From Streptomyces candidus (lineage in GTDB: Bacteria > Actinomycetota > Actinomycetes > Streptomycetales > Streptomycetaceae), in NCBI RefSeq assembly GCF_014207445.1, contig NZ_JACHEM010000002.1, positions 124,001 to 188,000 of the forward strand: 64,000 nucleotides of DNA, written 5' to 3'. The translations under genes and the position numbers were made by a program. The first letter of the stretch is position 1. Every line of letters begins with the position of its first letter. The notes below the pieces were generated by a model, which was given only the letters and a program-made list of their open reading frames with translations, was not told the origin of the DNA and searched no databases. This document shows positions 43,692 through 52,380 of the stretch, piece by piece.

Positions 43692-46600
43692 TCACCCGAT
43701 CAGGGATGTCAACGACTCCCCGCTCGCCAGAATCCGCCACGCTGGCACACGGATCGTCCGCGAAACGGGAGCTGTTTCTGCCCCGCGCCCGCCGGACGGC
43801 AGACCGGTGAGCAGATCGCCGCGTGCGAGCGTGAGTCGCAGATGCCTGGCCGGATCCGTGTCGGACGGTGGTCCGCAGTCGATCAACACCGCGGTGTTCT
43901 CCCCACGCCCCGTGAAGAGCAGGTCCGCCGAGTGGCCTGCGATCATGGGGTTCCGCTCCAGCGAAGTGATCCCCTGGGTCAGGAGATGGTGCTGCAGCCG
44001 GTCGGCCAGCTCTTCGCGGAAGGTTTGCTCGCCAGTGAGTTGCGCGGGCCCGTCGCCTCCACCGTTCCAGGCCTCCCGGGTCTCCGGGTGCAGCAGCGTC
44101 GAGCGATGAGCCAGCAGCGCGGGCAAGCCTGCCTGTTCCTGCCAGAAAGCATGGCTGCCGACGGTGATCAGCTGCGACTTGGCGCGCGTGATCGCGACGT
44201 TCCACAGGTTGACCTGGCTTGCAACCCAGTGGGCGGTGGGCTGCGGGGTGTTGCACGTTGCCACGGGGCTCAGCACCATCACATCGCGCTGGCCGCCCTG
44301 GAAGGCATGCACGGTTCCCACTCGTACGCGCTCGCGTGGCAGCATCCGTTCCAGGACTTCCTTCTGGGCCCGAAACGGCGTCACCACACCGATGGTGGCC
44401 TCCTCCGGAAGCCGGGTCAGCAACTCGACCACGAGAGCACGGACCGCCTCGGCTTCCGCCTCGTTGCGCCAGGACGTCCCCCTGGGGCCGCGTGCTGACA
44501 TCCCCAGGGCCACGTTCAGCCAGCCCAGTACCGGCGCCGGATCCAGCTTTCCCACGGGGTCGCGCGCTGGAATCTGCCGGCGGACGTCGGTCATGACCTG
44601 CAGCTGGCCCGCATAGCAGTAACCATTGACCACACTCGCGATCTCAGGGTGACAGCGGTAGTGCTCATCGAGGAGCAAGGCGGCTTCACCGCTCTGGGCG
44701 GCCGCGTGGTAGGAGGAGTGGACGTGATACGTCAGCCGTCGATCCTCCAGCTGAGCCGCGCTCAACCCGGCGCGGATCCTGGCTTGGCGCTCCTGCTGCG
44801 GAGAGACGCCGGGAATGTGCCCCAGCTGCATGGGGTCGCCGATGATCAGAGCTCTCCTGGCCCGGAAGAGCAGGGGGAGTACGGAGGGGATGGAACACTG
44901 GGAGGCTTCGTCGATGACCACGAGATCGAAGAGTTTCGGCACGAGTTCGAGCTGACGTACCGAGTGAGTACTGATCGCCCACCCCTTGATGTGCGGGAGC
45001 AGGTTGCGCTGACTCCGCTGGTTGCCGCGTTTGTTGCGCAAGGTCTGGAGACGCTGCTCCAGCAGGGTGCGTGCGCGGAGCAAGGATTCGGCGGACTGAG
45101 ATCGGATCAATTCCGTCGACAGATCGCGCAGAAGGCCGCTGGTGTGCTGACGTTGCTGCGCCAATGCCTCGTCGTCCCGGGCCAGGTGACGTGGCATGAG
45201 AGTCCTCACCTGCTCTTCCACCCCCAGCAGTCCGGACAGCGAATTCAGCAGCTCAGGAGTCACCGGCCGGGCAAGAAGCCAATCCGGCGGATCCGGCCAC
45301 GAGTCCTCCGCAGCCTGCGCCAGGGCTGCTTCGAGGGCTGCGAGGGCTCGGTGCCGTCGCAGACGCGGGAAGAACCATCGGGCCTCCGCCGCGTTCCTGG
45401 CGCGTTGTTGCCATGTGGACGACGCGCTCTCGCCGGGATGGGTCCAGAGCCGAGTCAGTACCGCCACTGGGACCTGCAGCGCTGCCGCCCGTCGCTCCCG
45501 GTCCTGTACGAGTTCGAGGAGCCGGCCCTCTTCACTGACCAGCTGAACTGCCTCGGCACGTTGGCCGTCCGCCTGTGTGTGGGCATTGCGCAGCTCCCCG
45601 GCGACGGTCGCCGCGCCGCGGACGGGGGAGTGCGGAGGCTCGGTCAGCAGGCGTTCCAGCTTCTCCGCTTCCGCGAGCCGGGCCTCGGAATTGCCGGTCC
45701 GCATCAGCAGGCCCGGCGCGATGGCGTCGCAGCGTTCGGCCACGACGTTGACCGCCTCGTTGTTGGTGGAGGCGACCAGCACGGACTGGCCCGAGGCCAC
45801 TGTGGTCGCGACGACCGCCGTGACAACTTCGCTCTTGCCGGTACCGGGCGGGCCGGTGGTGACCGTGAGTGGACGGGTCATCGCCGCGGCGACTACCAGC
45901 TCCTGGCTCTCGTTGCTCCAGCCGGGAGTGACTACATGGTGCGGAATGGCCTCCTGCGCCGGATCAGCCGCACCGGCGTCCAGCAGGGCGCCAAGAGCCG
46001 TCCCAGGGATCTGACCGGTTCGCGTGGAGATCTGGAGAAGGTTGTCGACCAGGCCCTCCGTGGCCACCCTGTCCATTCCCGAAGGGGTGAGGAGCACAGC
46101 GGCGTTGTGCGCGCCCGCCCGCAACGTGTTCATGACGGACTGCTCACTGAGAACGGATGTGTCCAGCGGCTCCAGTTCGGACAGACCCAGGTCGTTCAGG
46201 AGCTCTCTTACGGCCCGGACCATTTGGGCGCTGTTGCCCTCCTGCCAGGTCGGCTGCCAGCGGGCGAGCAGATCGGCCGCGTCGTCGTCCGCCAGAAGTT
46301 CCGTGACCACACCGGTGTGCAGTGCGGGGACACCGGCCGGCTGGAGCCGGGCACGTCCGTTCTCGTCCGGTGCGAGTTCCATCGGCTGGATGAGCAGCGG
46401 CGCGATCCTTGCGGAGGTCCGGCCGCGGCCGCTCCCGGTGGCGACCGGCAGGGTCACGGCGGGGTAGCCGTACCAGTACTCCTGCAGAGCATCGGCATTG
46501 CCCGGGGGAGCGTCCGGGCCACCGGCAGTCTGCCTCTTTGGCCGGGGGAGGTTCGAAGGAGCAGGCAAGGATCCTGCGAGTCCGGCCTGGATCGTTTCCG

Positions 46601-47606
46601 CGCCGTTGTGCAGAAGGAAGTACTTGGAGTCACGTCCGGTGTCGCGATCGGGCAGCATCCCCGCTGCTGCCGTAGCCCCCAGACAGTGCACGTAGTAGCG
46701 CAGCAGCCGCCCCGCGTCCACACCGTCGCGCGCGTCCATCCGGGCCAGCTCGCGTGCCTTGGACAGAGCTGGTGAGCGGTTGCCGCGCGCAGCCTCGTGG
46801 GCCCCCGGAGGAGGAGCAGGAAGCTGCACCTGGCGGGCCACGGAGCGGGCGAAGGGCAGATTCCCCGTGGCTCTGATGGTGGACTTGGTGGGCCGTTGCT
46901 CGGCAGGGACGCCGTTGCGCACCATCTGGGAAGTCAGGTACGTGAAGAGATCGTCGGGAGTGATCCAGCTGCCGTCGTGCTTGATGCGGCCCGTTCGCAG
47001 CCCTTCGACGATCTCTCCGGTGAACCGGGAAGTGCCGAGGGTGGAACCCGCCGGCGCCATGGCCGAGGCTGCCTGGAGCGCGTCGGACGCGGTGATGAAG
47101 TACACGCCCGTCGGCCGCAGAAGAGTGGAGGGTGCCGGGCGGTCCCCGCTGTCCTCTTTTGCGCCCTTGGAAGTCCAGCCCTGGACCACGCTGCCGCTGG
47201 AACAGCAGTCCAGCAGGACGACCTTCGAGGACGCACGACAGGACTGCAGCGTTTGTTCCAAGAACGACGCGGACACCGCGGTGCCCGGCAGATCGGACGG
47301 GTCGGAGTCCCGGGTGAGGAAGTAGAGCTGGTTGTCGGCCTCGCAGAACTCGCCGTGCCCACTGAAGTACAGCAAGGCCGTCTCACTGGGCTGCCGGTCC
47401 TCCAGAAAGGACTCGACGGCGTGCAGCATCTCCGCACGGGTCGGCTCCGGAACCATCGCGCAGTCGTTGTACATGCCGATCTCGGTCCTTTGCAACACCG
47501 CCTGCATGTAGTGCAGGTCGGCGCGCACGGCTGGGAGATCGTGGTAGTCGTCGCTGTCGTACGTGGAGACGCCGACGAGCATGGCGTAGCGATCGTTCTC
47601 ACTCAT
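43692..47606 (-). CDS. Caspase-helicase-nuclease fusion, predicted conflict/antiviral effector
   Basis: 1304 aa. Residues 1-~250 form a caspase-like C14 peptidase: the His of YFSGHGEF (His84) and Cys135 in LLDCCSSGS, ending SRFTGEIVEGL. A linker of ~300 residues of unknown fold follows. Residues ~555-1160 form an SF1 (Upf1/DNA2-like) helicase: Walker A GPPGTGKS (585-592), a long helical insertion, DLVVIDEASQ (Asp899), IIGDPMQLGHIPG, HYRCHPEI, VGTVHAFQGGQRDV and LWNVAITRAK. The last ~110 residues resemble a Vsr-like PD-(D/E)xK domain (FREELADRL; HSADLLF; AVLIDCG; then Arg-rich helix), perhaps with an altered active site. ATG at 47606, 17 nt after the EACC1-like gene, so they form an operon. 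Self-versus-nonself triggering and cell death by the protease are inferred. Confidence 0.85.
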   Translation of the reverse strand: MSENDRYAMLVGVSTYDSDDYHDLPAVRADLHYMQAVLQRTEIGMYNDCAMVPEPTRAEMLHAVESFLEDRQPSETALLYFSGHGEFCEADNQLYFLTRDSDPSDLPGTAVSASFLEQTLQSCRASSKVVLLDCCSSGSVVQGWTSKGAKEDSGDRPAPSTLLRPTGVYFITASDALQAASAMAPAGSTLGTSRFTGEIVEGLRTGRIKHDGSWITPDDLFTYLTSQMVRNGVPAEQRPTKSTIRATGNLPFARSVARQVQLPAPPPGAHEAARGNRSPALSKARELARMDARDGVDAGRLLRYYVHCLGATAAAGMLPDRDTGRDSKYFLLHNGAETIQAGLAGSLPAPSNLPRPKRQTAGGPDAPPGNADALQEYWYGYPAVTLPVATGSGRGRTSARIAPLLIQPMELAPDENGRARLQPAGVPALHTGVVTELLADDDAADLLARWQPTWQEGNSAQMVRAVRELLNDLGLSELEPLDTSVLSEQSVMNTLRAGAHNAAVLLTPSGMDRVATEGLVDNLLQISTRTGQIPGTALGALLDAGAADPAQEAIPHHVVTPGWSNESQELVVAAAMTRPLTVTTGPPGTGKSEVVTAVVATTVASGQSVLVASTNNEAVNVVAERCDAIAPGLLMRTGNSEARLAEAEKLERLLTEPPHSPVRGAATVAGELRNAHTQADGQRAEAVQLVSEEGRLLELVQDRERRAAALQVPVAVLTRLWTHPGESASSTWQQRARNAAEARWFFPRLRRHRALAALEAALAQAAEDSWPDPPDWLLARPVTPELLNSLSGLLGVEEQVRTLMPRHLARDDEALAQQRQHTSGLLRDLSTELIRSQSAESLLRARTLLEQRLQTLRNKRGNQRSQRNLLPHIKGWAISTHSVRQLELVPKLFDLVVIDEASQCSIPSVLPLLFRARRALIIGDPMQLGHIPGVSPQQERQARIRAGLSAAQLEDRRLTYHVHSSYHAAAQSGEAALLLDEHYRCHPEIASVVNGYCYAGQLQVMTDVRRQIPARDPVGKLDPAPVLGWLNVALGMSARGPRGTSWRNEAEAEAVRALVVELLTRLPEEATIGVVTPFRAQKEVLERMLPRERVRVGTVHAFQGGQRDVMVLSPVATCNTPQPTAHWVASQVNLWNVAITRAKSQLITVGSHAFWQEQAGLPALLAHRSTLLHPETREAWNGGGDGPAQLTGEQTFREELADRLQHHLLTQGITSLERNPMIAGHSADLLFTGRGENTAVLIDCGPPSDTDPARHLRLTLARGDLLTGLPSGGRGAETAPVSRTIRVPAWRILASGESLTSLIG

Positions 47607-47623
47607 GACGCGCCCCCGCCTGT

Positions 47624-48043
47624 CTACGCCGACTCCGCACCGTCGTCCGGCAGGGGCGGCGAGAGGGGTCCGGGCCGTGGCGACAGGAACCGTTCGATCG
47701 CTTCCGAGTCCGCACGGGCCTGTCGGCCGGTGATCCGGAGACAGGCACCGTCGGGCCGGGTGAGGGAGATGGTCCGCTGGGGCGTACGGGAGAGCCACAG
47801 CTGTACTGCGGCGATGGCCAGGGAGCCACCACTGAAGACCAGACCGACGAGGGCGACGACGTCGCCACCCTTGACGCCATCGGGGAGCGGGCCCTGAGGC
47901 CGCACAGAATCAAGCACGGCCTCAGGGGCCACCTCGGACAACTCGCCCAGCAGCTCACGGGCTTCTCGCCGGGCCCGCAGGGGATCGTCGTCGACGATGG
48001 AGATCCGAATGAGAGTGGTCCGGTCGTCGCGGGTCGCGCTCAC
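47624..48043 (-). CDS. EACC1-family (effector-associated constant component) membrane protein
   Basis: A 139-aa protein. The N-terminal strand TLIRISIVDDDP and helix RREARELLGELSEV are followed by PDGVKGGDVVALVGLVFSGG with one membrane helix (about 60-84), then QRTISLTRPDGACLRITGRQ and a short helix. The layout (small alpha/beta start, KG before a helix, PDG hairpin after it) matches EACC1 as I remember it, a component placed next to diverse effectors, often caspases, in actinobacterial conflict systems. The family is predicted, not biochemically defined. GTG at 48043 with GGGGAG upstream. It is the first gene of the two-gene unit with the caspase-helicase. Confidence 0.75.
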   Translation of the reverse strand: MSATRDDRTTLIRISIVDDDPLRARREARELLGELSEVAPEAVLDSVRPQGPLPDGVKGGDVVALVGLVFSGGSLAIAAVQLWLSRTPQRTISLTRPDGACLRITGRQARADSEAIERFLSPRPGPLSPPLPDDGAESA

Positions 48044-48302
48044 ATACTCCCCTTGGGTGTGCGTACGTCATGGCTGACGCGGAATCCTGAAGCTACTGTG
48101 CTGCCCCGGCCAGTGGAGTCGACTTTCCGGAAGTTGCCTGGTCATTGGCGTGAAACAGGTGGCGGGGCAGGCAGGCGCCGTCGCCTCACGGATGTCGCGC
48201 AACGGCTCTCGCCAGTTCTGGCTGACCGGGGCGCCGAGCTTGCGCTACGCGCGCCTGTGCTCGGGACCGGTGGTGAGCCTACGGCGCGCTGCCCACGTCA
48301 GG

Positions 48303-49493
48303 TCAGCCGAGCTTCAGCGGCAGCATGCTGAGGCCGCGGGTGAGGCGGGTTCGGCGCCAGGTCAGGGATTCTTCGGGGACGGCCAGGCGCGCGTTCGGGA
48401 AGCGGCTCACCAGGGTGCGGAGGGCGATTTCCACCTCGGCGCGGGCCAGGGGGGCGCCCGGGCAGCGGTGGATGCCGTGGCCGAAGGAGAGGTGGCCGCC
48501 GGCGTCGCGGTCGAGGTCGAGGCGGTGCGGGTCGGGGAATGCCGCCGGGTCGCGGTTCGCGGCTCCGGGGGCGATGAGTACCGGGAAGCCCGCCGGGATG
48601 TCGACCCCGCCGACGCACAGGTCCTGCGTGCTGTGCCGGAAGGTGGCCACGCTCACCGGGGAGTCGAAGCGGAGCAGTTCGTCCAGGGCGCCGGGGATCA
48701 GGTCCGGGTTCCGGCACAGCCGGTGGAAGGCATCCGGGTGCCGGAGCAGGGCCAGGACGGCGTTGCCGATGAAGTGGGTGGTGGTCTCGTGCCCGGCTAC
48801 CAGGAGGAGGGCGGCCAGGGAGACGGTCTCGTCCCGGTCGAGCCCGCCCTCGTCGCAGTCGCGCAGCAGGGAGTGGAGCGCGCCGTCGCCGGAGTCGGCG
48901 CGGGCCGTGTCGACGAGGCGGGTCAGGTACTCGCCGATCCGGTGCGACGCGGCGTCGACCCGGTCGGTGTCGGTCGCGTCGAAGAGGTCTTGGGACCAGC
49001 GGGCGAGCCTGGAGCGGTCGGATTCCGGCACCCCCAGCAGCTCGCAGACCACGGTGACCGGCAGGGGTACCGCGAGTTCCGCGACCAGGTCGACGTCCGC
49101 GCCCGGCCGCCACGCGGCCACGAGGTCCTCGACGACCCGGGTGATGTACGGGCGCAGAGCCCGGACGCGGCCGGTGGTGAACAGCGGCGTCGCCACCCGC
49201 CTGTGGCGGGAGTGCGCGGGAGGATCGCTGGCCAGCATGTTGCGGGAGATCGCCGGGTGCAGGTCGCGGTTCGAGGGACGATCAGCGAAGAAGCGGGCCG
49301 TGTCCTTGGAGAGGCGGGGATCGGTGAACGCCTCGCGGGCCTCCGGGTGGCCGGTGATCAGGTACGCCTGGTGGCCGCCCGAGCCGGTGGGGATCCGCCG
49401 GACCGGGCAGCTTTCGCGCAGCCGGTCGTAGGTGGGGTAGGGGTCGGCGAAGAAGCGCGGGTCGCGCAGTGGGTCCTGCTGGGGGGCGGTCAC
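48303..49493 (-). CDS. Cytochrome P450
   Basis: A 396-aa class I bacterial P450. The I-helix oxygen-binding motif is VAGHETTTHF, the K-helix ExxR lies in LDELLRFDSP, and the haem loop FGHGIHRCPGAPLAR carries the axial Cys near residue 345. The overall pattern is like Streptomyces CYP105/107-type hydroxylases. The substrate is unknown. GTG at 49493 overlaps the upstream TGA (GTGA), so it is translationally coupled to the MAB_1171c-type gene. It is last of a leftward module with XRE and ImmA/IrrE genes. No ferredoxin gene is adjacent. Confidence 0.92.
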   Translation of the reverse strand: MTAPQQDPLRDPRFFADPYPTYDRLRESCPVRRIPTGSGGHQAYLITGHPEAREAFTDPRLSKDTARFFADRPSNRDLHPAISRNMLASDPPAHSRHRRVATPLFTTGRVRALRPYITRVVEDLVAAWRPGADVDLVAELAVPLPVTVVCELLGVPESDRSRLARWSQDLFDATDTDRVDAASHRIGEYLTRLVDTARADSGDGALHSLLRDCDEGGLDRDETVSLAALLLVAGHETTTHFIGNAVLALLRHPDAFHRLCRNPDLIPGALDELLRFDSPVSVATFRHSTQDLCVGGVDIPAGFPVLIAPGAANRDPAAFPDPHRLDLDRDAGGHLSFGHGIHRCPGAPLARAEVEIALRTLVSRFPNARLAVPEESLTWRRTRLTRGLSMLPLKLG

Positions 49494-50680
49494 GGGGCCA
49501 CTCCGGTGTTCGCGGGCGCCGACTGCCGTGCGTAGGCGTCCGCCACGAGCAGCAGCCACGCGGTCTCCGCCGGGAGGTCGCCCCTGCGGGAGGCGGTGCC
49601 GGTGGCGGGTGGGGCCTCGTCGCCTTCGGAGGCGGCTCCGGCGTGCTTCGCGGCGACGGACGCGGCGATGACCGCCGCCTCCACCTCGGCGTCGCCCTCG
49701 GGAGTACCGGCAGTGCCGCGGCGGGCGACCTCGGCGGCTGCGGCGTCGCGTACCGACGTGGGACGGTACCGGCGCAGGGCCAGCACGCAGTCGTTGATCT
49801 CTATGACCCGGCGGTGCAGGTGGAAGTCGAGGTCGCGGGCGTCGGCCCCGGTGTTCCCCGGGTCGAGCACGACCTCGGGGACCGCCGCGGTGACCTCCCG
49901 CCACAGGGGTTCCAGCGCGGTGAACGAGTCCCGTTCCCAGCGGCGTCGGCGCAGTTGGCTGAGCGGCCACAGCAGGGCGGGGAGGGTGAGCCCGACGGTG
50001 ATGAGGAGGACGGCGACGGCGGGCGCGGTCACGCTGAACGCACAGCGGAAGGGGGTCAGCGGGGTCGAGCAGCGGGCACCGTCGGGCACGAGCCCCAGGC
50101 CGAGGCCGATGGAGACCAGGGCGAAGAGCTTGTACGCGGCGTAGACGAGAGCGAAGCCGCAGCCCACCGAGGTCGTGCGCAGGCCCCAGCGCTGACTGCG
50201 CCGGGTCGAGCGCTTGGACTGCGCCCAGGTCTGCAGCAGGAAGTCCTTGGCCGTGTAACCCAAGTAGGAGATGTAGATGAGCACGTAGCACGCGTACAAC
50301 ACCGGGTGCCGTCCGGTGAGTTGTTCGGCGACGAAGAAGGCCGTCATGCCGGCGACGGAGAGGACGAGGGCGAGGACGCGCAGGCGGATCTGCCGGCGGG
50401 CCCGTTCGCGGTCCAGATTGAGCTGGAAGAGGAAGGCGAGGACCGAGGTGGCCGCCGTCAGGGTGAAGGTGTTGCTGAGGAGCCGGGCGACGTGGGGGAC
50501 CACGGATTCGACCGCGCGCTCGACGGCGGGGGCGTAGGAGGCGAAGGCGAGGGCGAACGAGGTCAGCAACGCCGCCATCGCCCAGGTACCCGTGGGGCGG
50601 TGTCCGCCGCGTCCGCGCACCCAGTAGGCGGCGAAGCACAGCAGTACGACGGCGGTGCCCGTGAAGAGAATATTGATCAT
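49490..50680 (-). CDS. MAB_1171c-family membrane protein
   Basis: A 396-aa protein. The N-terminal ~245 residues contain about seven helices, starting INILFTGTAVVLLCFAAYWV. A cytosolic domain follows, with the family pattern LEPLWREVTAAVPEVVL and DLDFHLHRRVIEINDCVLAL, and a Pro/Ala-rich tail. The family is annotated only as a putative transporter. It commonly occurs beside XRE/ImmA-type regulators, as here, which hints at a signalling or small-molecule export role. ATG at 50680 overlaps the upstream stop (ATGA); its own stop overlaps the P450 start. Confidence 0.8.
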   Translation of the reverse strand: MINILFTGTAVVLLCFAAYWVRGRGGHRPTGTWAMAALLTSFALAFASYAPAVERAVESVVPHVARLLSNTFTLTAATSVLAFLFQLNLDRERARRQIRLRVLALVLSVAGMTAFFVAEQLTGRHPVLYACYVLIYISYLGYTAKDFLLQTWAQSKRSTRRSQRWGLRTTSVGCGFALVYAAYKLFALVSIGLGLGLVPDGARCSTPLTPFRCAFSVTAPAVAVLLITVGLTLPALLWPLSQLRRRRWERDSFTALEPLWREVTAAVPEVVLDPGNTGADARDLDFHLHRRVIEINDCVLALRRYRPTSVRDAAAAEVARRGTAGTPEGDAEVEAAVIAASVAAKHAGAASEGDEAPPATGTASRRGDLPAETAWLLLVADAYARQSAPANTGVAP

Positions 50681-51201
50681 TTCCGGTGGCGTTTCTTCCT
50701 GTGCGGCTCGGCGAACAGCGCGTCCCAGCTCTCGGAGCCGCTGGCGGGCCGGCTCGACGGGCCTTCGCGTCCCCGGTACATGAGTTGTCGGATCACGCTG
50801 GCCATCACCTCGGCCTCGCGTTCGTCCTCGCTGGTGTAGCTGGTCCGGCCGGACATGCGCTGCACGAGGGCGGGGTTGAACCCGATCGCGCGCAGGTTGT
50901 CCTGGTCCAGTTCCAGGCTGCCGGGGTGGTCGCAGATGATGTGGCTGATCTCGTGGGCGAGGATGTGGTTCTGGTGGAGGGGGGAGGTGGCTTCCTCGTA
51001 GAACAACAGGTCGGCGTCCGCGGTCTCCAGGCGGATGCCGCACGGGGCGTCCATGGCGCCCAAGGTGCTCAGGGGGCGCAGGATGATGGGGCGTCCGCGC
51101 TGCTCTGCCACGGCGTCGCGGAGGTCGCGGGTGCTGAAGCGGTGCGGAAGCCGGAGCGCCTCCACGCGTGCCTCGCACGCGGCGCGGAGCTGCTCAAAGT
51201 C
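50677..51201 (-). CDS. ImmA/IrrE-type zinc metallopeptidase
   Basis: A 174-aa protein with the zinc motif HEISH (His84, Glu85, His88 in ILAHEISHII) and a distal acidic helix SEDEREAEVMAS that should supply the third ligand, as in ImmA and IrrE. Such peptidases relieve repression by cleaving a partner XRE repressor; here that would be the protein encoded 246 nt upstream on the same strand, though cleavage is inferred. A basic tail EPHRKKRHRK closes the protein. ATG at 51201 with GAGG upstream. Its stop overlaps the MAB_1171c-type gene start by 4 nt. Confidence 0.85.
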   Translation of the reverse strand, partial: DFEQLRAACEARVEALRLPHRFSTRDLRDAVAEQRGRPIILRPLSTLGAMDAPCGIRLETADADLLFYEEATSPLHQNHILAHEISHIICDHPGSLELDQDNLRAIGFNPALVQRMSGRTSYTSEDEREAEVMASVIRQLMYRGREGPSSRPASGSESWDALFAEPHRKKRHRK

Positions 51202-51447
51202 CATGTCCTCACTCCGGTGCCGCCGGTCGCGGGTCGTCGGCCGTCGCGAGCCTCTCCCTGGAGGGCCCGGTGTGCGCGCCCATGCTGACATGTTCGCGAC
51301 TCCGCGGTACGGGCGGGGGTGTTGCCGCGGAGGTGCCTCGCGGCCCGGGATGCCGGGCCTGTCCCGGACATGGCGGACGCCCCCTGTCGATGGCCGGCCA
51401 CCGGGGTCGCCCGGGCGGGATCGCGCGTGCGCCGCCCGGTGTGCGGC

Positions 51448-51903
51448 TCAGTCGTCCAGGTTGAGGTCCTGCGCGGGGTCGTCCGTGCTGAGCCCTTCGA
51501 GTTTCCGGGCCTGCTCGATGACGGTGGACAGCATCTTCAAGCTGTCGACGCTCAGGCCGTTGGCGCGCAGGGCCACCTTGCGGACGTCCTGATCGCGCAT
51601 GGCGGCGAGGAGGCCGATCTCCGCCTTGGTGCGTTCGGCCGCCGCGCTGTCGACGAAGTAGCCCGCCGGTACGCCGAAGAAGTCGGCCAGGGCCTTGATG
51701 GTGTGTCGCGTCGGGTTCCGCTTGGCGCCGGTGCGCAGTTGCTGAATGGCGCTCGCCGTCACCCCGCGCCCCTCACCGGTCGCGGCCTTGCGGATTCCCT
51801 CGGCGACCTCCGCGTAGGTGTAGGGCCCCCGGGACGGGGGGTGTACCTCGCGGAAGAGGTGGTCCAGGAGTTGGGCGAAGGTGAGCGACCGGTCATCCTC
51901 CAC
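51448..51903 (-). CDS. XRE-family helix-turn-helix regulator
   Basis: About 151 aa. The N-terminal HTH_3-like domain contains LTFAQLLDHLFREV, YTYAEVAEGIRKAATGEGRG, VTASAIQQLRTGAKRNP and TIKALADFFGVPAGYFV. The C-terminal part has a helical region including SVDSLKMLSTVIEQARKLEG. The GTG at 51903 is preferred: AGGAGG sits 8 nt before it, whereas the in-frame GTG at 51909 is only 2 nt from that site. It probably represses the downstream ImmA/IrrE, MAB_1171c-type and P450 genes and may be their protease's target. Confidence 0.85.
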   Translation of the reverse strand: MEDDRSLTFAQLLDHLFREVHPPSRGPYTYAEVAEGIRKAATGEGRGVTASAIQQLRTGAKRNPTRHTIKALADFFGVPAGYFVDSAAAERTKAEIGLLAAMRDQDVRKVALRANGLSVDSLKMLSTVIEQARKLEGLSTDDPAQDLNLDD

Positions 51904-52380
51904 GTACACGACCTCCTTGACGTGATGTCGAGCCTTCGCCCACCACAGTGTTTTTCGAAGCCCCTCGGGCCGGGTCCCGGCGACACTTTGGTTGACGCCG
52001 GGCAGTCACTCTGGTGTACGTTACCAATGCTTCGTCGCCACTGCAGTGTCGAGGGGGTGGCGGCGTCGACCGGGTCGGGGTCGAGCTTCACGGGGGTGAG
52101 CTCGGCCAACGGCCCGGGAGCGTCGCGGCCGCGGCGGACGGGCTCGCGCCGGTCGGCGCGCGGGACGTCATCAGCATCTGACGCGCGCAGGGCAGCCCTT
52201 GCACCCCGTCCGCCCACCGAGCGTCCGGAGCGCCTCGTTGTGGGCGGGCCCGTGTGCGGTGGACGCCGCAAGGTACGCGTCATGAACACCGTGGCGAAAC
52301 GAGCTCCGCGATCCCGGGCCGGGGCCAGGGGTCCTGCATGGCTCACACCCCCCGTGCAGACTTCAGCAGGCGGCGCGCGA
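51904..52380. other. Intergenic region upstream of the XRE module
   Basis: 477 nt without a supported gene. The part near 51940-52030 is less GC-rich and likely holds the leftward promoter. On the + strand TTGACG (51992-51997) and GTGTACGTT with TGGT-N7-ACCA symmetry (52013-52027) could be a promoter or operator. Nothing recognisable lies in 52030-52380. Confidence 0.5.

Noticed and set aside
44649..46775. A 708-codon + frame opposite the caspase-helicase gene
   Set aside because: The minus strand carries an unbroken set of caspase and helicase motifs; the + frame carries none.
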